Below are positions 29,261 through 39,991 of a stretch of 64,000 bases of DNA, in pieces (position 1 is the first letter of the stretch; every line of letters starts with the position of its first letter). The stretch spans positions 110,368,549-110,432,548 of the forward strand of contig CM043953.1 in assembly GCA_014529385.2 (NCBI GenBank), written 5' to 3'. The DNA comes from Adiantum capillus-veneris. Its lineage: Eukaryota; Streptophyta; Polypodiopsida; Polypodiales; Pteridaceae. A program made the translations under genes and the position numbers. Under the pieces are notes generated by a model that saw only the letters and a list, made by a program, of their open reading frames with translations, had not been told where the DNA came from and did not search any database.

Positions 29261-30852
29261 TGTCATAATAATCAATATCTAATTCTCCTAAATGATTTTC
29301 TCATATTAATCTGATCATTTAATGTGGGGAAGTGCCAAGGGAGAAAAAGCTAGAATATTGGTTAAGTTAGCAGACCGGCCACAGTAGGGATCCAAAGGAG
29401 GGAAAATAGGGATCCAAAGGGGGGGCCATCTGCAAAAGAGCCATGTGAAACAATGGGCCAAAAAGACCCTAAGGTTCAGCCCATTAAGACTTCCAAAATG
29501 CTAAGGTTCCAAAATTCAAAGGTTGTGTCCAAAGGTCAACCCTAGGGAAAATTGGATGCTTAGTGTGTGCCCAAAAAGTCTTTCTACATCCCTACATGGG
29601 AGGGGGCGAGCCCCAAAGCTAGGGGATGAGAGAGAAAGCCACACACACACACACAGGCTCCCTTTACACAAAGGGAATGAGGGACACATGTCAGCTCCCT
29701 AGGCCAGATGCCCACAAGGTGTGCCCAATTCCTATTGGAAGACCCTTGAAGTGGACCAATGAGAATTAAGCTAGAGTAAATCTAGTTTAATTAATTTAAA
29801 AACATTTAATAAAAGAAACCAATGAGAATTAAGTCTCCTAGAAGACTATTGGGCAGTCTCCCAAGGGGTCCAATGAGCATTCAGGAGCCCCATGGCTTGC
29901 CTGATTCCTATTGGCCAGGAGGCAAAGGGGTCCAATGAGAGTTTAGTTTAATTATTTAATTACCTAAAGCTCTCACAAAAGGGAAAAGGGGGACACATGT
30001 CTAAAGGCTATCACTTATACTGCTTAATTCCTATTGGCTTGACCTGGGGAGGTCCAATGAGGCAAAGTCCAGACTTATTTAGCAGCTAGGGCTCGCCCAA
30101 GAGAGGGGGGGGGGGCTGATTTTTGCTTGGCATTCACACACACACTCTCAGACTTGACCATGTGTGAAGGGAAAATACTCTATCTCCTCCCAAGCTTTAA
30201 TGGAGAGCTCATCACCTACTCCAAGCTTGTGAGATAGAAGCCTACATCAACACTCTCTTGGCATGTGGATGCAAATCCAACCAAGAGCCAAGCTTCAATG
30301 CATGCTCATCTTCTCTACCAAGCTAATTACTAAGCTAAGCTATGCTAGTATGAGTGATTATGTGAGGAGATGTACTTCTTTCTCGTAAGATACTTCTTTT
30401 TCCTCTCAATCTACTCTCATACCCTGCTAGCTCTCACCATCTTCGAAGGTGTGTGAGGTCTTGGGTCTGAGAACGGGGATAATTCAAGTTGTGTTTGATT
30501 AAGTGTTTTGCTTGGTGTATGAAGCTTCCATCTTCATTGCACTAGCTAGTCTTGAAGGAACACAAAGAATTGTATTGTACAATGTCTCTCTTGATGGGAG
30601 AAACCATAATACAAAGCCTTTTGGAGGGGGGACCGGCTCCATGCAAATCCGGTCCTCAACTGTTGTCAATAGCTTAATTGCTCTCTCTTTTGAAAGTATT
30701 GTCGATGCTATCTAACTAGGTGTTATGCTTTTTGTTGCTCTCTCCACCCAAGCACTCTTGTAATTCTCATTAGGAATCTATTCTAATGAAATGCCCACTA
30801 TGTTCATGCTAATTTCCGCTACACATAAAATTTTAGGCCATTAAATGTTACA
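29261..30852 (+). repeat. 3' LTR of the young chromovirus
   Basis: It is nearly identical to the 5' LTR. It ends in GTTACA, followed by the GTAAA duplication at 30853-30857. Confidence 0.95.
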
Positions 30853-30857
30853 GTAAA
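30853..30857. repeat. Target-site duplication GTAAA, right
   Basis: It matches 23286-23290. Confidence 0.9.
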
Positions 30858-30991
30858 CACACCTCAATCCCTTATCATCGTCACCATCGCTTTTGATCCT
30901 TTTTTCTCTCCCTTGACCCTCTCTCTTTCTCTCTCTTTATCTTCCTCTATCTCTATCTCCCTCCCTTTCTCTCTCTACCTCCCTAACCCGT

Positions 30992-30995
<4 letters not shown>

Positions 30996-31062
<67 letters not shown>
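30996..31062. repeat. (CT)n microsatellite
   Basis: A pure CT run of about 33 units inside a longer pyrimidine-rich stretch (30910-31235). Confidence 0.95.
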
Positions 31063-31064
<2 letters not shown>

Positions 31065-31183
31065 CCTACCCCCTACCACCTGCCTCCTGTCGCTCAACTG
31101 CCCACGTCCCCACCTACCCCCGGCCACCCCTCCCTGCGCCCTCTAGCCTTGCATCTCCATCTGCCCCCTGCCTTGTGCCCGCT

Positions 31184-31184
<1 letters not shown>

Positions 31185-31219
<35 letters not shown>
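31185..31219. repeat. Run of 35 cytosines
   Basis: An uninterrupted C tract followed by TC6TC5. Its true length may be uncertain because such tracts are hard to sequence. Confidence 0.85.
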
Positions 31220-31222
<3 letters not shown>

Positions 31223-31242
31223 CCCCTCCCCCTTGAAATGCC

Positions 31243-31249
31243 TATAAAA
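31243..31249 (+). promoter_or_regulatory. TATA box upstream of an unidentified gene
   Basis: TATAAAA follows the pyrimidine-rich tract and lies about 246 bases before the first ATG of the coding-like region at 31489. CT-rich plus TATA is a common plant promoter layout, but this is position evidence only. Confidence 0.35.
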
Positions 31250-31488
31250 TCTTACTCTTGGACTCTTTATTTTTCCTCATAGTTCTACTCTTCCTTAAGA
31301 ATTAGTAATCTCTATCTTTTAGAAAAGATTTTTTTTTTTCCATTCCTTGGTACCTTTCCAAACCTTCTACTTCCACTCTCTTTTATTTCATTTCTCTTAA
31401 ACCTTCTTCCCACACCTTCAAACCTCTCATATTGCTTTCACCTTTCATCAGTTCTTTGAAAACCATAAGCACCCTAATTAACAAATAA

Positions 31489-33530
31489 GATGTCAGTTTT
31501 AACAAGAAAACAGTCCAAAGACGTGGACCGCCAAGAAGAGATGACGATTAAAATCACCCAAGAAGAAAATCCTCTGCACACCATTCACGAGAGAGGTTCC
31601 GTGGTTGGAGCGTTTGTTTGACAACGATGCAAGTGTCTCCTTCGACGAGTGTAGCCATGTTAATGACCATCCTTGCAAAAAGCACGGGTAATGATCCTCT
31701 TATTGATTTCTTTGGATCCGTGGTTGATAGCCACATCTCATCGTGTTGGATTGATGCACATGTTGTGTTATACAATCACTTGTTGCCTCGCATCCCCCTT
31801 TGTGGTGTTTTGACCAATCCGGCCATTAGAACGAATGATGATTGTGTGGTTGAACTAACGGCCTCTATAGAGAGGTTACCTACCCACGATGTCTCCCTTC
31901 ATTGTGTCCGAAGCTTTTCCCAGACAAGATCCTATACCATTTGATAGGCGTGGTACTTACGGGAGAGAGTTAGTGATGGCGGTCACATTTGATTACCAAA
32001 TTAGAGACATTCCCAAGCTCTCTCACATGGAGGAAAAGATTTTCATTATTTGGAATGGTAAACACCGGCTCCATGTATGGAAAGATTGGGCATTGCGAAA
32101 GCAATTGAATGAATTCTCTACACCAAAGGTTGAGTGCATGATTGTGAAGTGCGACCTTGCGGAGATGGCGGAATTTTTCTTGGTTCTGGGTATGATCAAC
32201 AAGTAAGTTTCTTCACACTTCTATTGGTGCACTTGATATTATCAATTTTTAATATAATGTTTTATTTAAAACTAGGGCGATGCAAGTCCATGTGCCTCAC
32301 ACCACTGTGCATGACATATTTATGATCAAAAAATTAGCACTTGTGGACCCACCGTCCTTATGGACAAATTCAATGAAGAAGATAGGGCAAAATATTATAG
32401 GGCACTTCGTGGGACGGCAATGAACCGTTCAAAATGGCTTATACTACCTATGCCTTAGCTAGCGCAACTATTGTAGAAGGTAATTGTAAATTTATAATAC
32501 ACATGCATTAGGTAAGCACATAGGTTTTTTTTTGAAAATAAGCTTGATTTGGCGATTTGTATTGCAAGAAGAGTTCGATGCAATGTATCGGCTGAAAACA
32601 CAAAATTTATGAGTGAAGGGGAGTAGAGAGTATCACATGCGCGAAGATGATTACAAGGCAAGCTATGATTTAGTTGTGAAAGAAACCGCTATTTTTTTTG
32701 TGCAAAAGAGACTAGAGATAGCAGTCATAGCCAATCTAAAAAATGGAACATATTTTTTTTGAAAATGCATCTCTTTTGTGGGTTGGGGAGAGGAGGGTTC
32801 CAAAATGACCCCTTCAGAGTCTCCAAGGTTGCACGGACGCGGATTAGTCCTTTGGAGTAAGTACTATTTTCTTTTCAAAGTATTGTTTGTTCTTCTTAAT
32901 TTATTAAGAATTTTATCCGATGATACATTGCAAAAAATGTCACTTGATCGATATATTGGCCAAGGGTGATGTGTCATTAGTGGAATCATCTATTCCAATG
33001 CAGGAGAAGCCATTCTCACAATGGTTGAGAATGCATATATATTGGCGGCAGCTTGAAAAATGAGCATACTAACACTATAGTTTGGGGTCTTATCTAGTAT
33101 TTCCACATTACTAATACTTAATGTGCAGGGGTGTATTGAGTGTGGCCAAAAAGATTGAGGCCGAGAACTCCACATTAAAGAAGCTACATGCACGCACCGC
33201 CGGTGATTGTGGCATGTCACTTAGTGATGCACTGCAGGCTTTTTGACAAAAGCACTTTGGCAAGGCTTTTGTGCCATCATGGAAGAAAACTATACGAGCT
33301 ACCCACACCACAGAGGAGCAGCCACATTTCACTTGTACTGTTTGACACATGCTACATGCATGCACCGCCAGTGATTGTGGCATGTCACTTAGCGATGCAC
33401 TGCAGGCTTTTTGACAAAAGCACTTTGGCAAGGCTTTTGTGCCATCATGGAAGAAAACTATACGAGCTACCCACAACACAGAGGAGCAGCCACATTTCAC
33501 TTGTACTGTTTGACACATGCTATAAAGGTA
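31489..33530 (+). pseudogene. Unidentified, possibly spliced, broken gene
   Basis: Coding-like pieces occur in several frames. From the ATG at 31489 there are about 44 codons, then a one-base frame change to EVPWLERLFDNDASVSFDE, then an open part 31618-31944. An open part at 31889-32206 includes HRLHVWKDWALRKQL. A plausible intron with GTAAGT and TTAAAACTAG lies at 32202-32273 and joins to MQVHVPHTTVHDIFM. Further pieces read FNEEDRAKYYRALRG near 32370 and REYHMREDDYKASYDLVV near 32632. I do not recognise the protein. It could be a host gene relic or part of a DNA transposon. A 168-bp tandem duplication breaks its end. Confidence 0.35.
33183..33518 (+). repeat. Two tandem 168-bp units
   Basis: Units 33183-33350 and 33351-33518 are nearly identical, with only a few differences such as GCACGCACCGCCGG versus GCATGCACCGCCAG. 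168 is divisible by three, so any frame through it is kept. Confidence 0.9.
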
Positions 33531-33714
33531 TTGAACTATACATTATTAAAATTGTATGTTATGAAAAGTGGAGTTATTCCTTTTGTTTTTTGTAGATGGT
33601 GGTGTGGGAGTTTGTAATTCCTAATCTACCATGGTAGCTTCATAAGAAGGTTGGGATGGTAACCCTTTAGATGAGTGTTTATATATCCTTGAGAGGTTAG
33701 ATGAAGAAATACAA

Positions 33715-34083
33715 TTGGCTATGAAAAATGTACTTGTGGAGAAAGATAGGAGAAAGAAATGGTTTGACCGTCATTTAAAGAACAAGGATATCAGGGTTGG
33801 GGATAAATTCCTTATGTATGGAGTGCGTAATGAGAAGAAAAAGTTAAAATATGCGGGAAAAGAACCATATAAAGTATGCAAAATCACCCCACAAGGTACC
33901 ATTCATGTGGAAACTCTTGATGGAATTGAAACCATTGGATTCCTCAATGGGAGTAAATTTAAAAGATACTATGATCCTTTAAGCCAAGAGGAGCTACGTG
34001 CCATCCATCAAAAAAAGGGAGCCAAGGCACAAGCAGAATTGAAAAAGATACAAGCTCAAGCTGAGGCTAAGGAGCAACCATAA
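33715..34083 (+). pseudogene. Integrase C-terminal domain (G1 copy B)
   Basis: The open stretch of 122 codons has EKDRRKKWFDRHLKNKDI, RVGDKFLMYGV, KEPYKVCKITPQGTI and VETLDGIET. This is the GPY/F-like end of integrase, followed by a Lys/Gln-rich connector. It is better preserved than in copy A. It has lost its upstream catalytic core, so it is a fragment. Confidence 0.7.
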
Positions 34084-34227
34084 CGTACTAGATGCCAACG
34101 AGAGGCCAACCTTGGAGTTACAGATGCATTTCAAGTCCAAATAGTGGATGGTTGGTTGGATCTTGACACACCTCTATGATACCTATTGAGTTAAATAGTG
34201 CCTATGGGAAAGTGCTATACAACACTT

Positions 34228-34443
34228 CGGGGCGGTCACTTTTTAGAATGTGTATGATATCATGTGAGTTAACCAGAGAGGATTATTAAAAGACCAAAAT
34301 GTATAAAAATTTATACATACAGAGGGGGGTAGGGGTTTTTTAAATAGGCTCACAGTGTAAGTATAGTATGCATATTGGGGTATTATTAATTACCTCTTGA
34401 ACGCACGTGATATAGGGGTCTTTTGATAAGTGACTGCCCCAGG
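34228..34443. mobile_element. MITE-like insertion of 216 bp with terminal inverted repeats
   Basis: The ends carry GGGGCGGTCACTT (34229-34241) and its near-perfect inverted partner AAGTGACTGCCCC (34428-34440). Flanks ACAACACTT and ACAACACCT form an 8-9 bp duplication with one mismatch. Copy A lacks this segment, which proves an insertion. No coding capacity. The duplication length fits a hAT or Mutator derivative; I cannot choose. Confidence 0.75.
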
Positions 34444-34700
34444 ACAACACCTTATTGGACACATGTGCTAAATATAATCTGCTATCAAATGGAGTGTGGT
34501 GTCGGTTAGGAAAGCCATCTCTATCTGAGAGTACCATGCAAGTCAAGGGTATCAACAAGAAAAAAACTAATGTTTTTGGAACCTACACACTTCTGTCAGT
34601 TATGACAACGGGATTGTAGCTCAAGACTTTTTGGTCAAGCTTGCTGGAACTATGGAAGGCAATATAACCCTAGGACACAAGTGGATGCCACTCAAGCAAT
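34444..34700 (+). pseudogene. Retropepsin-like domain after integrase (G1 copy B)
   Basis: LLDTCAKYNLLSNGVWCRLG, with DTCA at 34458-34469, aligns with DTGA of copy A; the catalytic glycine has become cysteine. The C-terminal region (VKLAGTMEG, then TLGHKWM near 34660-34695) is also present with a frameshift. This is an independent copy of the unusual domain order. Confidence 0.65.
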
Positions 34701-35218
34701 AGTCCCTGAGATATCACCTCCTAAGGGAATACAACCCAAAACATTGCATGTCCAAGAGGTTGAACCATATGTACCTATAGACAACCCTCTAGAGCTTCAA
34801 CTTTTGTAGCTGAAACAAAGCATGAGAGGCACAAGACTCATCGTAATATAACAAAGAAAACATACAAATGGGTCCTTAAAGCTTCTTTTAGTGACCATTT
34901 TTTATGCTAAATAACAAAAGCCTTGTAAGAGACACCCACTTGCTCCAAGAAATGTAAGAAAACGTTGCGTTGAATTCCTAAATGACTATTGTAGGCCCAA
35001 GGTTATTATGAAGGGAAAGATCAAATCTGGGTGCCTAAACATAAATTGTGTTCTTACCTGTCACCTATATACCTACGTGAGTCAAATCCTTTAACGATAA
35101 AGTTGATTGAAGACCGTGGGAGGGAAAGATCACAAAATACTATACACCTGATTTAGCGCTAGTTTGGGTACCCAAGCGAGAACGACTTGTATCGCTCAGC
35201 TTAAAAATAGAAAAAAAA
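34701..35218 (+). pseudogene. W[VI]PK tail, first part (G1 copy B)
   Basis: This matches copy A 6440-6985. Motifs KWVLK near 34866, IWVPK near 35025 and VWVPK near 35163 align with those of copy A. It is interrupted at 35218 by the chromovirus. Confidence 0.5.
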
Positions 35219-35223
35219 AGAAG
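35219..35223. repeat. Target-site duplication AGAAG, left
   Basis: It matches 43972-43976 around the minus-strand chromovirus. Confidence 0.8.
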
Positions 35224-36845
35224 TGTAATGGAATTGGCCTATTTAATTTGAGAGTAGTGGAAATTAATGAGAGCACTTTTGAGAAATGACTTTGTGAGCA
35301 TAGCGGGTAAACATAATTGAAGATAGCAACATAATCATAGCAATTAGTTAACTTGGCATGAACAATACTTTTGCAAGAGAGAGAATTTAGAGAACATGAC
35401 AACAGTTGAGGACCGGATTTATGTGGAGCCGGTCCCCCCTCCAATAGGCATTTGTATTATGATTTCTCCCATTAAGAGAGACTTGTTACAATACAATCTT
35501 TGTGTTACTTGTGACCTAGGTGATGCAATGAAGATGGAAAGCTTCATGCATCACAAACATAACATAAACTTGAAGAAAGATTTAACTATCCCAAGCCTCA
35601 GTCCCAAGACCTCAAACACCTTCGAAGGTGGAGAGAGCTAGCAGGGAATAAGGGTAGGGAAGAGGAAGAAGAAACATTTCGTAGGAGAAAGAATTAGTTC
35701 CTCACTTATCATAACTCTTGTTGCTAGCATACATAATAGCATAGTAATGAAGAAGAAGGAGATGGAAAGTTTAAGCATTGAAGCATGGATCTTGGTTGGA
35801 TTTGCACTCCATATCCAAGAGTGTTGGTGTAGACTCTCAGCCTCTACTTGCTTGGAGAAGGAGAGGGAGCTCTTGCACTTTGCATAGCACACAATGAGAG
35901 TGTTTGTGAGTGTGTGTGGGTGAGTATACCCCCTAAGAAACCCCATAGCTTGATTGGGTTGACCCCCCCTTGTAGCTCATGCTTGAAGCTCATTGGACCC
36001 CTCCAAGCCTAGCCAATCACAAGCAGGAGGCATTACAAGCAGCAAGGGTAGCCTTGAGACAAGTGTCCCCCTTTCCCCTTTGAGAGAGAGGGCTAGGTAA
36101 ATGCTAAATCATTTAATTAAATCTCCTAAATTATTATTGGACCCCTTGGGTGGCCAACCAATAGGCTTCAGACACACCATGAGGGCAACATGAGGAGGAA
36201 CTTGACAAGTGTCCCTCTTGCTTTCTTTGTACCATGCATGCCTTGTGTGAGTGTGTGGGTGTTCTCTCTCATCCCCCCTCATGTAGGACTCATCCCCTCC
36301 TTGTAGGGATTGAATATTGGACTTTTTGACACCTCAAGCCCCTCATACATAGGCCCAGTTCCCACACAAGCTTGGCCGTTAAGCACTTTAAGCTTGGGCT
36401 AGGTTCTCACCTTAAGTGCAACCCTAGCATCTCAAGCATGTCAAGCACCTCAATCATCTCAATAATTAAGCACATCAATCATCAAGCACCTCAAGCACCT
36501 TAGTCATCAAGCATGACAAGCAGGAAAAGCACCTCGAGCTGGGTCGGGTTCCCGCACCTCAAGCTCAGCCCTAGCTTACCTAAGGTCAAAGGCCTTTTAC
36601 ACACATTATTGGAGGTCTTCAATGAAGCTAACCCTAAGGTCTTATGCTCCATTAGTTAGCCTTGCTCTTTGATAGACCATCTCTCATTTGAGCCCCTTTA
36701 CCATTGGCCCCGTGTTGAGATAGATCTATAAGCACATGTCTATATCTTAACACTTGTTCCCGTTTATTCTCCCACATTAAGTGATCAATTTAATATGAGA
36801 AAATCATTTGGGTTGGTTAGATATTAGATATTAGATTTTATGACA
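35224..36845 (-). repeat. 3' LTR of the older chromovirus
   Basis: In element orientation it runs from TGTCATAAAATC to CCATTACA. It holds a degenerate minisatellite of CAAGCACCT-type units near 36430-36540, which differs in copy number from the 5' LTR. Confidence 0.9.
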
Positions 36846-36859
36846 TTACCTCTCTCTTG
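36846..36859 (-). promoter_or_regulatory. Polypurine tract of the older chromovirus
   Basis: On the minus strand it reads CAAGAGAGAGGTAA and abuts the 3' LTR, identical to the tract at 29247-29260. The 3' UTR lies between this and 37210. Confidence 0.9.
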
Positions 36860-37209
36860 AAATCATAGTTGTCCTCGACTATAAGGTAGAAGAGATAAAG
36901 CCTTAGTCATTAGTCAATTTTACTTAGCGGGTAGAGGATCCCTTTTTTACCCTACGACATCTTTCTAAGATGGATGACTAATCCATTTGGTGCTTGGGAG
37001 ACATAGCTTCCGCAAGCATGTCTGCTCTTTAGTCCATTTCATTCTCCCAAAGTAGAGTGAAAAATTCTACTTGGTGTTTGAGAGACGTCGTCATCACAAA
37101 CAAACATGATTCTAAGCATGTATACTAGTTAAATTTGTGCACAATTAAAAAGAGGACTAGTCTTATAAGACAAAAACATGAGTCATTTAAAAGAAATTTG
37201 TACATTTGC

Positions 37210-37905
37210 TTACTCTAATGTAGCATTGTAAGCATTGACAAGGTTCATACTATAATTAAGTTTTATTCTTTGCATCCATCTAGCATCTTCAAAAGGATAA
37301 TTTTTGAACTTAATAAGATACCGTCGGATAATCTTACCATGTCGTAGTACCTTGTCTTCATGCCAAAGGACAACTTTGGGTTGTAGCACCTCTTCTTGGT
37401 CTTCAACTTTGGGAGGGTATTCAATAATTGGTTCAGTTGGTGGCTCTCCTTTGTAGGGCTTAAGTAGTCTTACATGAAAGGCATTGTGTATGAGCCAATG
37501 GTTGGGCAACCTGAGTTGATAAGCAGTCTCATTGATGGGCTTCAAGATTTGGAAAGGACCATAGTATCTTTTTGCTAGTTTAGCATAATACTTTTGATGG
37601 CCCGTAGGATTTTTGCCCATCGTTTGCCTTAATCGAGCCTTAGGAAACTTGAGTAAGACCCAATCATTTTCTTTGAACATTAAGGCTCTTCTGTGCTTAT
37701 CAGCTGCAACAGCTTTTTGCCTTTGTTGAGAGATGGATATAGCCTCCTTAATCTTTTGAAAAGATTCTTGTAGGTCATGGCTATACTCATCAGCAGGTGA
37801 AGATCTTCCCATGTACTTTGAGTAGTAAGGGACTTTTAGGTCTTCCCTCAATGATCTCAAAAGGTGCTTTTCCCGTAGAAGTATGTACAATATTATTGTA
37901 GGCAT
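37210..37905 (-). pseudogene. Integrase C-terminus and chromodomain (older chromovirus)
   Basis: This 231-codon open segment has the GPF-type region YYGPFQILKPINETAY and ends in the chromodomain IRRYLIKFKNYPFEDARWM. It is one frame away from the integrase core, with the shift near 37800-37900. The first residues are out-of-frame sequence. The chromodomain would steer integration toward marked chromatin. Confidence 0.85.
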
Positions 37906-38818
37906 ACTCTACAAGAGGTAAATACTTTTCCCATTGTGAGCGTTGATCTACTTCGGTAACATAAGTCTTGAGTAGATGGAGTATCGTAAGATTGGCTATC
38001 TCACTTTGGCCATCCGTTTGTGGGTGATAGGCCGAAGAGAAATTCAATCTTGTTCCTAGATTCTCAAAGAGACCTTTCCAGAAATTACTAGTCATTCTAG
38101 GATCTCTATCTGACACGATGGATGTGGGTAATCCATGGTGCTTGAAAATCTGAGATATGAAGAGAGTTGCCATTTGATGTGCCTTAATAGTCTTTTTGAC
38201 AGGAATAAAATGTGCTTGCTTGCTAAACCTGTCAACTATTGTCCATATTCCTATATTCCCATGGATAGACTTGGGTAATCCAAAGATGAAATCCATGGAT
38301 ATACTCTCCCATGGTGAATTTGGGATAGGCAATGGCTGGAGTAATCCAGGTTGCTTCCCTCTATCATACTTGGTCTTTTGGCATACTACACATTTTGAAA
38401 CATACTCTTGTATGTCCACTTTCATGGTAGGCCAATAGAAGTACGTCTCTACTCCTCGGAGAGTAGGTTGAATACCTCTATGCCCCGCATATGGAGGAGC
38501 ATGGGATTCATACATAACTTTCTCATGAAGGGAATGGGTAACACATAGCCTATTGCCATGGAGAAGATAACCATCCTGCAAGGTGAATGGTTCCTCTTTC
38601 TTTCCCAAAGCAAGGGCTGACATTATGTCTCTAAATTCAGGGTCAGTAGCATACTCATCTATCATAGAGGATAGATCATTGTGAATATCTATAGACACCG
38701 CATTAACTTTGGGTCGTCGTGAAAGTGCATTGGCCATTTGTTTGTCGAAAATCTTGGTTTGCGTCATGAAATACTTGAGACTTTGGTGGTTGGTTCGTAG
38801 GATAAATAGAGTCCCCAA
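37790..38818 (-). pseudogene. RNase H end and integrase core (older chromovirus)
   Basis: This 342-codon open segment starts in RNase H (ILRTNHQSLKYFM). A deletion of about 26 codons relative to the young copy joins DKQM directly to ANALSRRP. Integrase follows with HHCC (HAPPYAGHRG to CVVCQ) and DDE residues in MDFIFGLP, VSDRDPR and GQSEIAN. The core residues are intact. Confidence 0.85.
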
Positions 38819-39959
38819 TAGGTAGTGCTTCCATGTGTCTAGGGCATAGAACAGCTAAAAGCTCTTTCTCATAAATGCCCAATACTCGTTCATCAATATT
38901 GAGCCTTCGGCTCTCATATGCTATGGCATGCCCTTCTTGAAGCAAAACTGCTCTAAGGCAATCACCACAAGCATCACATTGGACCTCAAATGGCTTTGAG
39001 AGATCCGGAATCACGAGCACTGGTTGGGAAGTAAGCTTCTCTTTGAGATTTTCAAAAGCATTTTGCTCCTTAGCAGTCCATACAAACTTAACATTCTTCT
39101 TAGTTAAGTCGTGTAGTGGTCCTGCTACTTGAGAGAATTTTGCTATGAAGCATCTATAGTATGTGCACATACCAACAAAGCTTCTTAGCTCATGTAGATT
39201 TCTTGGGTTAGGCCATGATTTTATTACCTCTAGCTTTGATGGATCCATTCGGATACCATCTTTAGAGATAATATGACCTAGGTATTGAATCTCTTGAAGG
39301 AAGAATTCGCTTTCCTTTTGGTTGAGAAAAAGCTTATTCTCCCTCAATGCTTGAAAAATCACTTGGAGATGTTGCTTATGTTCCTCCAAAGATTTGGAGT
39401 AGATGATGATATCATCAAAGAACACTCCAGTGAATTTCTGGTATGGTCTAAAAATTTTCTCCATCAAACGATTGAACGTAGCTGGTGCATTAGTCAAGCC
39501 AAAAGGCATGACTAGATATTCATAAAGACCAAACGTTGTGCGAAACGCGGTCTTTAAGATATCTTCATCCACTATCCTTATTTGATGATAGCCACTCTTA
39601 AGGTCAATCCTACTGAAGTAGGTAGATCCTTGTAGCTTATCAAACAGATCTTCTACCCGAGGTACGGGAAATCTGTTTTTGATAGTGATATGGTTTAGTG
39701 CTCGATAGTCCACACACATACAGTATGTACCATCTTTCTTTTGCACTAAAAGGACTAGAGAACAAAAGGGAGAGGAACTAGGCCTCACCATCCCTTTGTC
39801 TACCAGCTCTTGTACTTGCCTCATGATCTCCTCTTGTTGAGCTTGTGAGACTCGATAAGGAGGCTTGTTAGGTGGTGAGCTTCCAGGAAGGAGCTCAATG
39901 TGATGGTCATCATCCCCTCGTTTTGGAGGTAAGTCCTTAGGGAAATCATCGATGAACAC
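38703..39959 (-). pseudogene. Reverse transcriptase and RNase H N-part (older chromovirus)
   Basis: This 418-codon open segment aligns closely with the young copy. It has CSLVLLVQKKDGTYCMCVDY, MPFGLTNAPATFNRLMEK, catalytic FFDDIIIYS and RNase H CDACGDCLRAVLLQ, then EKELLAVL. A frameshift near 38830 ends the alignment. The start (MFIDDFP) is internal; the upstream frame is the Gag-protease segment, joined by a frameshift near 40005. Confidence 0.88.
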
Positions 39960-39991
39960 ATCTTGGAATCCTTTTAGGAAATTAGATAAGT

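Larger units (their letters stand above)
23291..30852 (+). mobile_element. Young chromovirus (Ty3/gypsy), Pol intact, Gag largely deleted
   Basis: This 7.6-kb element has TG...CA ends, a GTAAA duplication, LTRs of 1591 and 1592 bases, an initiator-tRNA-Met primer site and a polypurine tract. I see only two base differences between the LTRs (23330/29300 and 24014/29984), plus one G-run length difference near 24135/30105, so it inserted very recently. The Pol frame is open through protease, RT, RNase H, integrase and chromodomain. Most of Gag is missing. Confidence 0.95.

Noticed and set aside
33111-33595. Frames of 135 codons on both strands with internal amino-acid repeats
   Set aside because: The repeats come from the 168-bp tandem DNA duplication. 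Neither strand shows a recognised protein.
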